Shown: positions 42,028 to 51,864 of the stretch, one piece after another | Layout: the number at the start of each line of letters is the position of its first letter | How positions within the stretch are numbered: the first letter of the stretch is position 1 | From: Candidatus Bathyarchaeota archaeon | GTDB taxonomy: Archaea > Thermoproteota > Bathyarchaeia > Bathyarchaeales > Bathycorpusculaceae | Direction: 5' to 3' | Assembly (NCBI GenBank): GCA_026014545.1 | Contig: JAOZIH010000008.1 | Location: 1-64,000, forward strand | DNA length: 64,000 nt | The notes under the pieces: model-generated | The model's database searches: none | What the model saw: only the letters and a program-made list of their open reading frames with translations | What the model was told of the DNA's origin: nothing | Translations under genes and position numbers: made by a program

Positions 42028-43515
42028 TCAACGTTTCCTCTTCATGAATGCACTTATGTACTCTTCTGCAAGGTTGTTTCTTTTCAGGTATGCACCATAG
42101 CTTACAAGGGCTTTCATGGCCCGTGCAGCATCCTCTGGTGAGGGATAGGCAGGGATTCCCAGCTTGTCAAATCTAAAGCGTGTGTATAAGGCCATTTCCG
42201 TCTCGCCGATATCACACATAACAATCGGTTTGCTGTACTTGCTTGCTACATGAGCTACGCCTTCGATGTATTTTTCCCGCAAAGCTGGCAGATGATGCAG
42301 ACCAAGCAGGATTATGCCGTCTACCTCTGGATCTTGGAACATCAGGTCTGCTGCAACCTCATACATCTCGTCTGTAACTGAACCAGTAAGGTCAACGGGA
42401 TTAGAGGTTGCCGCAAACTTGGGAAGCACACCCTCATCCTTAAGCTTCTGGAACTTCTGCAACGTTTCTTCTGAAAAGCGGTTCACGGATAAACCGTTAC
42501 TTTCACACTCGTCCACCGCCATTATGCCTGGACCACCCGCATCTGTGAGTATACCAATGTTCCTGCCTAAAGCGGGCGGCTGCATAGCTAAAGCTTTTCC
42601 CATGTCAAAGAATTCCTCCATGTCTCTTGCGCGGATTACCCCTGCCTGCTCGAAAGCCGCATCGTAGATTCTATCTGAGCCAGCGATAGCGCCTGTGTGC
42701 GAGGCAGCAGCTCTGGCTCCAGCAGCGCTTCTACCAGCCTTAAGCGCCACGATAGGCTTCTTCAAAGTGACTTCTTTGGCTATATTGAGGAATTGCCGGC
42801 CATATTTTATGTCTTCCACGTAGAGAAGTATGACTCTAGTTTCATTGTCGTAAAGCAGGTAATGCAGCATTTCCGATTCGGTTACGTCACATTTATTGCC
42901 GAAACTTACGAATTTGCTGATTCCAATTTGGCGGCCAGCGAGAAAATCGAGAGCAGCAACTCCGAAGGCTCCGCTTTGTGTGACGATGGCTATATCGCCG
43001 ATCATCGGCCTTGGCGTGGCTATAACTTCGTCTCCTGTTGTTAGAACCTTGGTTTCAGGCAGAAAAAGCGTGTCCACTCCTGTTTTCTGATAGTAGACTC
43101 CTAGGCAGTTTGGGCCTAAAATGCGTATGCCCGCCTTTCTAGCAGTGGCAACTATTTGCTCTTCAAGCTCGCTGTTTCCGATTTCCTTGAAACCAGAGCT
43201 AATGATTATTGCGGCCTTAACTCTTTTAGTAGCTGCTTCCTCCATGATTGATGGAACAATTTTCGCTGGAACAACAACCACTATTAGATCAAGCTCGTCT
43301 GGAATCTCCGTTATAGAAGGATAGCATTTGAACCCAAGAATGGACTCTTCATTTGGATTTACTGGATAAAGTGCTCCTTTGAAAACGCCTCTTGTTTTGT
43401 TATAGGCGAAATTTTTGAAAATTACATGTCCTGCCTTGTCTATTTTTTTAGTAGCGCCGATAACAGCAACTGAGCAAGGATTAAAGAAGGCATCAAGCCG
43501 CTTAGTTTCTTCCAT
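42028..43515 (-). CDS. ADP-forming acyl-CoA synthetase, alpha subunit
   Basis: 495 residues. It makes ATP from acyl-CoA, ADP and phosphate, typically in peptide or sugar fermentation. CoA-binding domain (SVAVIGATKKIDKAGHVIF, about 15-33) is followed by two succinyl-CoA-ligase-like domains (GPNCLGVY near 133, VTQSGAFGVA near 178) and the catalytic His in AASHTGAIAGSD near 270. The ATP-grasp beta subunit is not in this window, so it must be encoded elsewhere. Confidence 0.92.
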   Translation of the reverse strand: MEETKRLDAFFNPCSVAVIGATKKIDKAGHVIFKNFAYNKTRGVFKGALYPVNPNEESILGFKCYPSITEIPDELDLIVVVVPAKIVPSIMEEAATKRVKAAIIISSGFKEIGNSELEEQIVATARKAGIRILGPNCLGVYYQKTGVDTLFLPETKVLTTGDEVIATPRPMIGDIAIVTQSGAFGVAALDFLAGRQIGISKFVSFGNKCDVTESEMLHYLLYDNETRVILLYVEDIKYGRQFLNIAKEVTLKKPIVALKAGRSAAGARAAASHTGAIAGSDRIYDAAFEQAGVIRARDMEEFFDMGKALAMQPPALGRNIGILTDAGGPGIMAVDECESNGLSVNRFSEETLQKFQKLKDEGVLPKFAATSNPVDLTGSVTDEMYEVAADLMFQDPEVDGIILLGLHHLPALREKYIEGVAHVASKYSKPIVMCDIGETEMALYTRFRFDKLGIPAYPSPEDAARAMKALVSYGAYLKRNNLAEEYISAFMKRKR

Positions 43516-43567
43516 ACTTGATCACAACGCTCACTAAAGAAAACAGGGATGTTTATTCTTTACTATT

Positions 43568-44434
43568 TCAAAATGGCAGATCTTGCTTTGCTGCATCGTT
43601 CTTTCTGACGATAACAAGTGGTGTATGCTTCATCTGCGCCAGCATGTCCCAATCTATCTCTGTTACTGATACATGAAACCTTGCAGCCATATCCCACACT
43701 GTTGCGCCTGAACCTGCACCTCTTGCTCTGTCAGCGATGTTGGCAATTTTTAAAGCTTCTTCTGCGTGAAGTCTACATCCAGCCACAGCAAGCGGCGTTG
43801 ACCTTTTTCTAAGCTTGAGGGCTCGGCCAATAACGTAAGCGAAAAAGCCGCCGAAAGAATGAATCCCCTTCATCGTCTTTGGCCGAGGGGAAAAATGAAA
43901 ATTCCTGAAGGAATAAGTTTTATCCGTATCCACAATTACAACGCAAACTTTCTTCTTTAACCTTCGCCAAATCTGCCGGCGAATTGCGTCTGCCACCTCA
44001 TGCGGGTTGCTTAGAGGCAAGCTCACATAGGAAAAAGGCAAATTAGAACCATCGATGCCGCCTTCAGAACCCCATATGAGTGCCTGCAAAAGCCCTGCTT
44101 GCTGCAGAGCAACTTGTTTGTGCCGGCTGCCTGCTTCAAGGGGATACTGCCGCAGTCTTTGTGTTAGCCGCTTTCCAAGATGACATATTACGCTTAGGAA
44201 GTATCCCCAGACTATGCGCATCCAGAAACGGCTAATCATTTTTGCATTAAATCCAGCTTTAACAGTGCTTTCATCCAAGATGTTGCTGAGCGCTGTTGAA
44301 AGAGCCTTTTCAGAGATAACAACAAAATCCGCATCACATACTCTATTCGCTAACTTACCAACAATACTGTTTAAGTAATCATCGCCTGGCTTCCAATACT
44401 CCGTTGCTAACGCTAAAGCGCGATATTTTGTCAT
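43568..44434 (-). CDS. F420-0:glutamate ligase-like protein (CofE family)
   Basis: 288 residues. It has DADFVVISEKALSTALSNI near 34-52, resembling the CofE nucleotide/metal segment, and VCVVIVDTDKTYSF near 162-175 (the D-T-D metal motif), then IHSFGGFFAYVIGRAL. CofE adds glutamate to coenzyme F420-0. This protein is longer and more diverged than typical CofE, with a central basic insert (about 78-105), so it may be a related ligase with another substrate. Confidence 0.75.
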   Translation of the reverse strand: MTKYRALALATEYWKPGDDYLNSIVGKLANRVCDADFVVISEKALSTALSNILDESTVKAGFNAKMISRFWMRIVWGYFLSVICHLGKRLTQRLRQYPLEAGSRHKQVALQQAGLLQALIWGSEGGIDGSNLPFSYVSLPLSNPHEVADAIRRQIWRRLKKKVCVVIVDTDKTYSFRNFHFSPRPKTMKGIHSFGGFFAYVIGRALKLRKRSTPLAVAGCRLHAEEALKIANIADRARGAGSGATVWDMAARFHVSVTEIDWDMLAQMKHTPLVIVRKNDAAKQDLPF

Positions 44435-44553
44435 TTAACCCGCATTCCGAAGAGGCACATCTCTGCATATTCTAATAAAGGCTTCATTTCATTTACGGTT
44501 AAGCCGCAGCAAGACAATCATCTCGGCAAGTGCACTCATGAAGCTATGTGCCT

Positions 44554-45366
44554 TTATGCTGGCAAAACCGCGACTTTGGCGCCAACTCCTACGTTAAATT
44601 CTTTCGCAGCATTGCCTTGGTTTAGGGCTATTTCTAGAAAACCATGGCTTCCGATTAAGGCTAAGGGCTCTTGCAGTCCAGCTTCGCCGTAGGCGTGACA
44701 AAAACGCAGATTCATTTTACAGCCGGCCAAGTCCACGTTTAACGCTGTTTTTACACCGATATGCGTTAACTCGTTCTCGCTTATGTTAGTGATTATGTTT
44801 CCAAAACCGTCCACATGCAAAACTTCGCCTGTGAGCAAGCCATTTTTTTCTGTAACTTCCGCGAATTCAGGATGCACAGCATCGCAAATTTCAAGTCCAA
44901 ACTCTTCTAGCCTCACACCATTCAGCAAATGTGCGGCTGCGGGAGCGAAGATGTCTCTGCCATGGAAAGTGAAGGAAACTTTAGGCAGCATAAACCTTGG
45001 ATTCGTTAGTTCATGTATACGAACTATGCCCTGCTTTGCTGCAGCTAAAATTAAAATACCGTTATCTGGCCCGACAAAGAAACTGTGTTTTGTCTCGATG
45101 ATTATTGGGCGCCTCTTTGTGCCAACCCCAGGGTCGACAACTGCCACATGAACGGTGCCCGCTGGAAAATACGGCGCTGCAGAAGCCAGCATGTAAGCAC
45201 CCATCCGCATATTGAACTTCTCTATTTCATGTGTTATATCGATTATAGCGGCGTTAGGGCATATGTTGAGGATTACGGCTTTCATTTCTGCTACGTAAGG
45301 ATCTTTTAATCCGAAATCTGTTGTTAAAGTTACTATTCTGCTTTGCATAATAGTTGATATGTTCAT
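44554..45366 (-). CDS. S-adenosylmethionine hydrolase (DUF62)
   Basis: 270 residues (probably 264 from ATG 45348). The family splits SAM with water to adenosine and methionine and is related to the SAM fluorinase/chlorinase. Features are VTLTTDFGLKDPYVAEMKAV near 12-31, VVDPGVGTKRRPI near 75, FVGPDNGIL near 93 and FHGRDIFAPAAAHL near 129. The residue ring matches the hydrolase pattern (Asp, Arg, His). It stands alone. Confidence 0.92.
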   Translation of the reverse strand: MNISTIMQSRIVTLTTDFGLKDPYVAEMKAVILNICPNAAIIDITHEIEKFNMRMGAYMLASAAPYFPAGTVHVAVVDPGVGTKRRPIIIETKHSFFVGPDNGILILAAAKQGIVRIHELTNPRFMLPKVSFTFHGRDIFAPAAAHLLNGVRLEEFGLEICDAVHPEFAEVTEKNGLLTGEVLHVDGFGNIITNISENELTHIGVKTALNVDLAGCKMNLRFCHAYGEAGLQEPLALIGSHGFLEIALNQGNAAKEFNVGVGAKVAVLPA

Positions 45367-45631
45367 TGTGCCTCTTGATAGTTTTGCTCTGCTCGTTCTT
45401 GAGAATCCAAATACGCTTGCAAAGTTTTTCTGATAATTTTATTCGCTTTGCTTCGCTTTCTTGCTCTTCATATACACATATTATTAAAACACATGAGAAA
45501 GATAGAGCGCGCAGCTATGACAGGATTGGGCAGCAATGGGCAAAAATTGTAGTCGTGAATGTAACGTGCAATATTAAGCATTAAGTTTTACTATTCAAAG
45601 CTCTCTAAGGTAAACTGCATCGAACCAATCC

Positions 45632-45916
45632 TCAGCCACCATGAACAACGGGAACAAAAACTATTTCATCACCATCCTTCAGCATCGTCTCAAAACCATT
45701 CAAAACACTGATTTCCCTGCCGTTCACGAGTATTAACAGGTTTGACTGCAACTCCTCAAGCCGCTGAAGATCCATGCTTTGCTTGAGAGCAGGGATTTCC
45801 ATAACAAGTTTGCTAATTAACTCCCTTAAAGAAAGCGCGCCGCAGATGCCTAAAGCAAGTTCACTTTTGCCCGAAGCATGACGCAACGTGCCGACGAACT
45901 TGAGGGTTACCGCCAT
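45632..45916 (-). CDS. Ubiquitin-like MoaD/SAMP protein
   Basis: 94 residues from ATG 45916. The beta-grasp fold ends in PVVHGG, with the free diglycine needed for adenylation by an E1-like enzyme. Such proteins carry sulfur for molybdopterin or tRNA thiolation, or are attached to proteins as SAMPs. Which applies here cannot be told, as no MoaE or E1 gene is nearby. Confidence 0.88.
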   Translation of the reverse strand: MAVTLKFVGTLRHASGKSELALGICGALSLRELISKLVMEIPALKQSMDLQRLEELQSNLLILVNGREISVLNGFETMLKDGDEIVFVPVVHGG

Positions 45917-46031
45917 CGCTGTATTCAGCCTGCCCATGGAATTAGAACGTCCAAAACTAATAAAGAATTCCCGCGCTTTTCAGCGTAATTTGAAGTTTAA
46001 AAGCCTAAATTGAATAGTGTGCGGCTGCAGG

Positions 46032-46427
46032 CTAATCTTCTATTTTTTCTTCAGTGAAAGTTTCAACAATGTCCGTGGCTATTTGAATAAGCGTATCAGC
46101 TTGCTTAATAATTGCGTCGCCATTAACCTCCTCTAATTGCGCTAACTGCTGCACAATTCCTTCTATTTCGATGAAAAAACGCAGAGTCTGATCATTGGTG
46201 GGCGGCGTCTTTCCCAGTTCTTCATGTATGAGAAACTCGATGAAAGCTGGCTCGCCTATGCTGTAGTATATGGCATTTCTGGCTTTTCTAATAGCCTCCA
46301 GCACCAGACTAGGTGCCATATAGGGAATCTTCCGTGCTGCTTCCAGCTCAGCTTTTGCTTCGCGTAGATAACGTATTGCCCATCCTTTTCTATATTCATC
46401 CATCAAAAGCATGGTTGCTCCCAGCAA
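46032..46427 (-). CDS. Unknown helical protein after rps17e
   Basis: 131 residues, possibly starting at ATG 46403 (MDEYRKGWAIRYLREAKAEL). It is entirely helical with repeated aromatic/Ala pattern (LEAIRKARNAIYYSIGEPAF), reminiscent of HEPN-type helical bundles, but the RxxxxH nuclease motif is not visible. It begins three bases after the S17e stop, so it is co-transcribed with a ribosomal protein gene. Function unknown. Confidence 0.65.
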   Translation of the reverse strand: MLGATMLLMDEYRKGWAIRYLREAKAELEAARKIPYMAPSLVLEAIRKARNAIYYSIGEPAFIEFLIHEELGKTPPTNDQTLRFFIEIEGIVQQLAQLEEVNGDAIIKQADTLIQIATDIVETFTEEKIED

Positions 46428-46430
46428 TTT

Positions 46431-46676
46431 TTAGGCAGCTATTTCTTCTTCGGTTTCCGTTGACGGTACTGCCCGCTTTAAGATCATAGCATGTGTTATG
46501 TAGCCTGCAATTTGGTTTCTGACTCTTGTAGTTGCACCACGTGTAAGCATGTCAACTGCACGTTTGTTGTCTTCGAAATTAGTGGAAAATTTATCTGGAA
46601 ACCTATTCATGAGTTCTTTGGCTAGCCGTTTGATATGTTCAGTTTTGACTTTTCCCAAGTATGCTGGTTCCTCCAA
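46431..46676 (-). CDS. rps17e: Ribosomal protein S17e
   Basis: 81 residues. LGKVKTEHIKRLAKELMNRF (7-26), then FEDNKRAVDML and VRNQIAGYITHAMI match the archaeal/eukaryal S17e family of the small subunit. The family has no bacterial counterpart. The C-terminal extension (TETEEEIAA) is acidic. Confidence 0.9.
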   Translation of the reverse strand: MEEPAYLGKVKTEHIKRLAKELMNRFPDKFSTNFEDNKRAVDMLTRGATTRVRNQIAGYITHAMILKRAVPSTETEEEIAA

Positions 46677-46971
46677 TTACGCCGTGTTTCTTCTTGCGCT
46701 GCTTCTGAGCGTAAAAGCAACTTTCAATAGTAGAGAGACTTAATTTAAGTTTACGCCTTGCAAATTCTTTTCAGTAAGCCCAAATTATTAACGCAGCATA
46801 TTTGAAGACCAAAAAAGGGATATAAAAACTAAATTAAAAGAGCGAAGACGCATCTCAGGGCTGAAGGAGTGCAAAATGACGCAAAAAGAAGGCTGTATTA
46901 ACAAATAGAAGAGCGAGAGTAGCCATCTTCAAGGAAGCGTACAGCTTCAACAACACATGTCAGCAAAAAAT

Positions 46972-47772
46972 TTAGCTCAGTTTTATGCCGAAGAAAAACT
47001 CGAAATTTCTTGCTATCTGTTCGGCAACATCGGCGACAGCCATATTCTTAATCTCGGCTATGGCTTCAATCACTGTACGTATAAACGAAGGCTTTGTTAA
47101 TTCGCCATTATAGGGTGATTTCCGGTAAATCACTGGACCATCAGTCTCTGTTAACAGGTTAGTCAACGGTACTTTCTTAACGACTTCACGGATGCCCGGC
47201 GAATAAGCTACTGGTGGCCCTTCAGTAATGAAGTAGCCATTCGCTACGGCCTTGTTTAGCGCGCTTAGCGGGTGGCTGAACCAATGTAGCAGAACACGCT
47301 TGAGGTTGTAGGAGGGCAACATATCTACGATTTGGGCGGTTGTTCCGCGTGAGTGGATTATTACGGGTAGACCAGTTTTTTCAGCGGCATGTAGCATTTC
47401 GTCGAAAACCATAAGCTGCTTATTCCATATGGCTTCATACTTGTAGTCTAATCCGATTTCGCCTATGGCGGCTATTGCCTTCTTTTGGTTTTGCTCGAAA
47501 ATTAGTTTTAATGTCTCTGCAAGCTCGTTTTCTTTGAGCATATTTACGTTCCACGGGTGAATGCCTAACGCAGCGTAAATAAGACCATTGTATCTTTGGG
47601 CTAGGGCTACATTTTTGATGCTGGTCTCAAGGTCCATGGAATTTGAAATTAACGCGGCCACACCAGCGTGCTGGGCATCTATCACAAGGTCATCGAGGAC
47701 TTTTGCATATTCATCGTCGGAGAGGTGTATATGCGCGTCAATCAGCTTCATTTTCTGAACCTTAGTCGCCAT
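46972..47772 (-). CDS. TatD-family metal-dependent hydrolase
   Basis: 266 residues, possibly 258 from the internal ATG at MKLIDAHIHL. It is a TIM-barrel hydrolase of the amidohydrolase superfamily with metal ligands in IDAHIHL (11-17), GEIGLDYKY (about 101), IHSRGT (about 141), HWFSHP (about 166) and TETDGP (about 212). The family includes DNases and deacylases. Substrate not predictable. Confidence 0.9.
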   Translation of the reverse strand: MATKVQKMKLIDAHIHLSDDEYAKVLDDLVIDAQHAGVAALISNSMDLETSIKNVALAQRYNGLIYAALGIHPWNVNMLKENELAETLKLIFEQNQKKAIAAIGEIGLDYKYEAIWNKQLMVFDEMLHAAEKTGLPVIIHSRGTTAQIVDMLPSYNLKRVLLHWFSHPLSALNKAVANGYFITEGPPVAYSPGIREVVKKVPLTNLLTETDGPVIYRKSPYNGELTKPSFIRTVIEAIAEIKNMAVADVAEQIARNFEFFFGIKLS

Positions 47773-47863
47773 TTTATCGGTTGCGGCGTTTTTATAATTT
47801 TCTTCTTTATTTGAAGAAATTCAGCTGACAAGCCAAGTTAGGGAAGTAAGAAGACAAAAAAGG

Positions 47864-47872
47864 TTAAATATA
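47864..47872 (+). promoter_or_regulatory. TATA box of the histone gene
   Basis: TTAAATATA lies about 40 bases before the start codon, giving a leader of some 16 bases that includes GGAG (47897-47900) eight bases before ATG 47909. It is well matched to the archaeal consensus. Confidence 0.6.
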
Positions 47873-47908
47873 GCGTTAAAAAGAAAAAGAGGCTATGGAG
47901 TAGTCTTT

Positions 47909-48130
47909 ATGACGGATTTAGAGTTAGCTGTAGCTCCCATGCATAGGCTATGCAAGAAAGCGGGAGCAGACCGAGTAAGCGAAGCAGCAGCGAAAGAGCT
48001 AGCTAAGGCGCTAGAGGAAATCGGCGTAAAAATTGCTAAGGAAGCTTTGGATTTCGCCATGCACGCTGGACGCAAAACCATCAAAGCCGAAGACATAGAA
48101 ATCGCTGCAAAAAAAGTCATGGGAAAATAA
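47909..48130 (+). CDS. Archaeal histone
   Basis: 73 residues, a single histone fold ([20 protein letters not shown], then [20 protein letters not shown] and [20 protein letters not shown]). It wraps DNA as dimers or stacks. The R-x-S of RVSE and the T-x-K-x-E-D DNA/loop residues are present. No tail. The dyad positions and length are normal. Confidence 0.97.
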   Translation: MTDLELAVAPMHRLCKKAGADRVSEAAAKELAKALEEIGVKIAKEALDFAMHAGRKTIKAEDIEIAAKKVMGK

Positions 48131-48152
48131 TTTCCCCTCTTTCCTCTTTTTT
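48131..48152 (+). terminator. Pyrimidine-rich terminator of the histone gene
   Basis: Right after the stop comes TTTCCCCTCTTTCCTCTTTT and two more T, an oligo-T/pyrimidine tract of the sort that ends archaeal transcripts without a hairpin. Confidence 0.5.
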
Positions 48153-48377
48153 AGTATAACAAAACTAACACACAAAAAACTCCATAAATATAGCTTAAAG
48201 TGATTAGTCAACCACTACTCTGCTCTACGATCGAAAAGAGGGTTTGCTGGGGCTTTGGGTGCCAAACTAAAGGAGAGATATAGGAGAAGAGAAGAATGGC
48301 AATCTGCTGCTGCAGATAAGCCGTATTCCCAAAGCCCTCTCAGCCCTCCACGCTTGGACAGTCAAATAACCCAAAAA

Positions 48378-48385
48378 GGGGGGGG
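48378..48385. repeat. Run of eight G
   Basis: A homopolymer of eight G lies 30 bases downstream of the surface-protein gene's stop, in the convergent gap after the histone gene. It is outside coding sequence. Such tracts slip during replication, and I see no gene whose expression it would switch. Confidence 0.6.
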
Positions 48386-48414
48386 AATTGAGTTTTTGCG
48401 CATTTTCAGCATGG

Positions 48415-50940
48415 CTACCGTTTCCTGAGTATCAGAAGTCCAACGAGGACTACAGCGGCGATTATGGCAACGGTCGAAAGGGCAAAGTATGTTCCTACGG
48501 GCTCCTGCGGTGTAGGCGTAGCTTCAGGCGTAGCGGGAGGCGCCTCCTCAACGAAAACAGCAGTCTCAGCATGCGAAGGCCAATAGCTCTTAGAGCCAGC
48601 GAACCTAGCCACAACAGTGTACTTCCCAGGCACAGGCGGATCAAACGTGGCGCTGTAAAAGCCGCTGCCATCCGTAGTGGCTCTGGCAACCTCATAATAG
48701 TTGCCGTTCGGATCAAGCACCTCAATAATGACCTCAACACCCTTAACATTCACCGGACACGAGAACTGCATGTAGACGTATTCCATCCAGGCGCTCATGC
48801 TCTCGTCTGCTACTGCGGGAACGCCATTCGGGAACCGCTTCTTAATGGCGTCATCGTCCGTGCCTGGTGAGATGTCGGTGACCATGCCTTTTACGAGGAT
48901 TTTGCTGCCGTGCGTAGCGATTTCAGGTGAAGCCTCAACAGTGGTTTTGCTTGGACCCTTGCCAATGGCGTAGACGCGGGAGTCGTAGGAGTTGAGGCAG
49001 GCTATTATGTTGTCGCCGATGACGGGTTTCCCGCCCCAGACAGTTCCGTAATAATTGAGACGCCATATTTCTTCGCCTGTTTCCGCGTCAATGCAGACCA
49101 TTTGGGAGCCGCGCTCTTTCGGGTCTCCCGGGGAGTGCTCTGCATAGTTGAAGTAGAGTTTTCCATCAGCTATGAATGCGCTGTAAATGAACCAATTGTT
49201 GCCGAATAAGAACTCGTGATAGCGGTCTACAAAGTCATATTGCCAAAGGCGCTTGCCAGTTTTCACATCGTAAACGTACACTGAGCCACCAGTGCCTTGC
49301 GCGTAGTGCTTGCCGTTGTATATGAAGTCCCAAGAGTATCCTGAGGCATAGGACCATGCATCCTTGTAATCTTGCTTCTCTGTCGGGCCCCAAAGCTGCC
49401 TACCCGTATTAATGTCGAAACCCCATTTCTCAGTGGTCTCCAAGCAGACTACGACGAATACTCCATCTTTGACGCTGGCTGCCTCCAGCCTATAGCGTGC
49501 ATCTGGTCTCGGCGGTGTCCAAGTTATGTTGAAAAGCAACTGGCCTTTCGTTTCAGTTTTAGCGCTTATTCCCCAAATAACCATGGTACTCGGCGCAAGC
49601 GAGCCGCTAGCAAAATTGGTGCCCAAAACACGATCTTCCAATGTGGCAACGACGCTTCCAGGTAAGCCTCTCGGTATAGTTGCATTCCATTCGTAGCCAT
49701 TTAATCCAAGCGGAGTAACAGGTGTTACGGGAACAGGGCCGGTTGCGTTTATGACTTTGCCTTGCGGTCTCCAAGAGCCCCAGCTTGGGTCGGCTGGGTT
49801 AGTGCCCCAGTATGCGCTGATCACAGCGGATGAGTTCCACTTTGTCATCCAGCCCTGCGCTAGGTTGACGGTGTATCTGATTATTTCGCCATTTGGCCCG
49901 TATATGTTGGCGCCAGAAGCCGGAACGTTAGTCATTGTGTACACCCAGCGCCCAGTTGCGGCCTCATAAGCGTACCATGTTGTGCCTACGGTTGCCCAGA
50001 GATAAGCGAATACTCCGTGATAGTTGAAGCCATCCCAATAGAAAGTTTGACCGAAAGCTAACCGCGTGTTGTTCCAGTTTCTCACCCAAAGCTCTTCGCC
50101 AGTCCGCAAGTCAACCGCCACGACTTCTTGCTCAACTGCTGTGTCGCCGATGCTCTTGTATCTGTTAAAGTAGAGCACGCCAGCGATTATGACTGGTGGC
50201 AGGAAGAAGCCTTCGTAAGCGTCTCCGTCTTCAAATGCGTGGTCTTCGACGTTTATTCCAACCAAGCCGCCGCCAAGCGCGCCAACGCCGCCCTTAACTA
50301 AGGGTTTAGCCCAAAGTATGTGCGGTGCCTCAGGTGCGTCGTCATTGCCTGGAGTGTCCATGTCAATGAAGTAACCTTTTGAGTATAGCCAGTTTCCAGC
50401 GATGACATTCCATTCTCTGAACTGCGCGTTTATTGGGCGACTCCAGAATTCGGTTGGAAGCGGGACACCCGGCCAGTACTCCAGCGGTTCCTCTTGCACC
50501 GTTATTTGAAGTTTGTCGCTTACAGAGGCTTCTAGTATCGTGCCTGCAGGTAAGCCTAAAACAGATACTTCCAGCGCTTGCTCAGGAAAATGTACCTGTG
50601 CGTAGTATGTGCCGGCGATTGTGGGGATGTAAGTTACGCCTGTGCCGCCTGTTGTGTCCGTGTTGATTGGCCCTAAGGTGTCAACTTTGCCGTCTGGACG
50701 CTCAATCGTTACTCTGAGCCCCTTGTGCCCTGTTTGCGGCCAAGTTGCAGGCAGAGAGATTCCAACGTGAAGCATTATCGGCTTGCCTACTTGAGCGGGA
50801 TTAGGTACCGCACCAATGTATGGATAGGTTTTCACTCTACGCGCTGCTTGTGCTTCAGCGAAGGGTGTTATAGAAAGCGGAGCAATTATAGCAAATATCA
50901 GTGCAATAGTTAAAGCAACAGCTACCTTTTTCTGCTTCAT
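48415..50940 (-). CDS. Large secreted PQQ-type beta-propeller surface protein
   Basis: 841 residues with a signal peptide (1-31, VALTIALIFAIIAPLSITPF) and a C-terminal anchor (about 815-837) after a TPEATPTPQEP linker. An N-terminal Ig-like region (38-150) precedes an eight-bladed-type propeller with repeated DxxTGxxxW motifs (DLRTGEELWVRNW, DINTGRQLWG, DVKTGKRLWQYDF, DAETGEEIWRLNY) and a C-terminal Ig-like domain (about 700-790). There is no obvious enzyme active site, so it may bind ligands or form surface structure. Several N-X-S/T sites could receive glycans from Stt3. Confidence 0.88.
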   Translation of the reverse strand: MKQKKVAVALTIALIFAIIAPLSITPFAEAQAARRVKTYPYIGAVPNPAQVGKPIMLHVGISLPATWPQTGHKGLRVTIERPDGKVDTLGPINTDTTGGTGVTYIPTIAGTYYAQVHFPEQALEVSVLGLPAGTILEASVSDKLQITVQEEPLEYWPGVPLPTEFWSRPINAQFREWNVIAGNWLYSKGYFIDMDTPGNDDAPEAPHILWAKPLVKGGVGALGGGLVGINVEDHAFEDGDAYEGFFLPPVIIAGVLYFNRYKSIGDTAVEQEVVAVDLRTGEELWVRNWNNTRLAFGQTFYWDGFNYHGVFAYLWATVGTTWYAYEAATGRWVYTMTNVPASGANIYGPNGEIIRYTVNLAQGWMTKWNSSAVISAYWGTNPADPSWGSWRPQGKVINATGPVPVTPVTPLGLNGYEWNATIPRGLPGSVVATLEDRVLGTNFASGSLAPSTMVIWGISAKTETKGQLLFNITWTPPRPDARYRLEAASVKDGVFVVVCLETTEKWGFDINTGRQLWGPTEKQDYKDAWSYASGYSWDFIYNGKHYAQGTGGSVYVYDVKTGKRLWQYDFVDRYHEFLFGNNWFIYSAFIADGKLYFNYAEHSPGDPKERGSQMVCIDAETGEEIWRLNYYGTVWGGKPVIGDNIIACLNSYDSRVYAIGKGPSKTTVEASPEIATHGSKILVKGMVTDISPGTDDDAIKKRFPNGVPAVADESMSAWMEYVYMQFSCPVNVKGVEVIIEVLDPNGNYYEVARATTDGSGFYSATFDPPVPGKYTVVARFAGSKSYWPSHAETAVFVEEAPPATPEATPTPQEPVGTYFALSTVAIIAAVVLVGLLILRKR

Positions 50941-51069
50941 TCTTCTATTCTCCTTTAGGCAAACGAAGGTAATAATTAATGGGTATTTATGCTTTAAGCA
51001 ATTTAAGGGAAAATCGATCTGAAGCGAAATTTTTGCTGTAGATAACGGAGTAGTGCATAATTCGCTGCG

Positions 51070-51819
51070 TTAAGCTTTTGCCGAGGAGTCCCATAGAAAC
51101 TGGAAGTATTCCCGTGCGAAACCCACCAAGCCTACATGGTTGCTCCATATGACCAAGCTGGGTTTGTCTTCGCCGAGGAAAAGCATGGCTTCTTTGCCGT
51201 CAGCGATTACCCCGCCGCCAAACATATGATCTCTAACACGTAGCTCGCTTATGCCGACAAACCTCTTTAGGAACAGCCAGTCCTCGGTTTTTCCTGCCAC
51301 CATAAGCTTAACGTTCACAGCTTTTTTAACCATTCCTAACAGCGATTCCGCCGAAGCCAATATTGGTCTTGCGAATTCAGGAGCAGCGACCATGATTTCC
51401 TTTGCGGCTCTCTTGAGAATTTCCTCGAGTTTGGCTAGAACCGCTTGCTGTCCATGCAGCATCAGTAGGTCGGCGCGCTCCACCAGCACCTGCTTTTCAT
51501 ACAGAGGCTGCAACTCCTCGGCTATTGCTCTTTCCCAACTTTGATATTTGTCCTCGAATCTGAGTTTAGTGAATGCCATAGCTTCGACAGGCGAGACAGG
51601 ATAATACTTGAAGGGTCGTTTTTCTGAGCTTTTAATCCATCCTTTCTCTTTAAGCGCATTAAGAACCTCATAAATCTTGGAGTATGGCACAGAGGCTTCT
51701 CGACTTATCTCCAACGCTGTCATCTGCCCGCCCTCCAGCAACGCTGTGTAAGCGTCGATCTCGTAGGCGCTTAAGCCTATTTTCCGCAGAATATCGCGGA
51801 TATCCTCGCTAACGGGCAT
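51070..51819 (-). CDS. TrmB-family transcriptional regulator
   Basis: 249 residues. An N-terminal winged helix (LRKIGLSAYEIDAYTALLEG, then ALEISREASVPYSKIYEVLN) is followed by a coiled-coil dimer helix and a phospholipase-D-like effector domain (about 115-245). TrmB proteins usually sense sugars. The effector ligand here is unknown. It is divergent from the radical SAM gene with only 45 bases between, so it probably controls it or itself. Confidence 0.9.
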   Translation of the reverse strand: MPVSEDIRDILRKIGLSAYEIDAYTALLEGGQMTALEISREASVPYSKIYEVLNALKEKGWIKSSEKRPFKYYPVSPVEAMAFTKLRFEDKYQSWERAIAEELQPLYEKQVLVERADLLMLHGQQAVLAKLEEILKRAAKEIMVAAPEFARPILASAESLLGMVKKAVNVKLMVAGKTEDWLFLKRFVGISELRVRDHMFGGGVIADGKEAMLFLGEDKPSLVIWSNHVGLVGFAREYFQFLWDSSAKA

Positions 51820-51864
51820 GTTAATTCCCCCTAATCACCTTATGAAACGGTTGGAAACGTTATT

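Noticed and set aside
45367-45631. Gap between the SAM hydrolase and MoaD-like genes as a hidden gene
   Set aside because: The 76-codon frame has no SD, is Cys/Phe-rich like noise, and overlaps the hydrolase promoter. No stable RNA fold was evident.
46860-46966. Short ORFs after a good TATA box and AGGAG (MTQKEGCINK, and a second frame ending ...RRARVAIFKEAYSFNN)
   Set aside because: The SD-linked ORF is only ten codons. The protein-like frame has no start. It could be a frameshifted small gene or an RNA, but nothing decides it.
48378-48385. Poly-G tract as a phase-variation switch
   Set aside because: It is downstream of the surface-protein stop and not in a promoter of any gene seen here.
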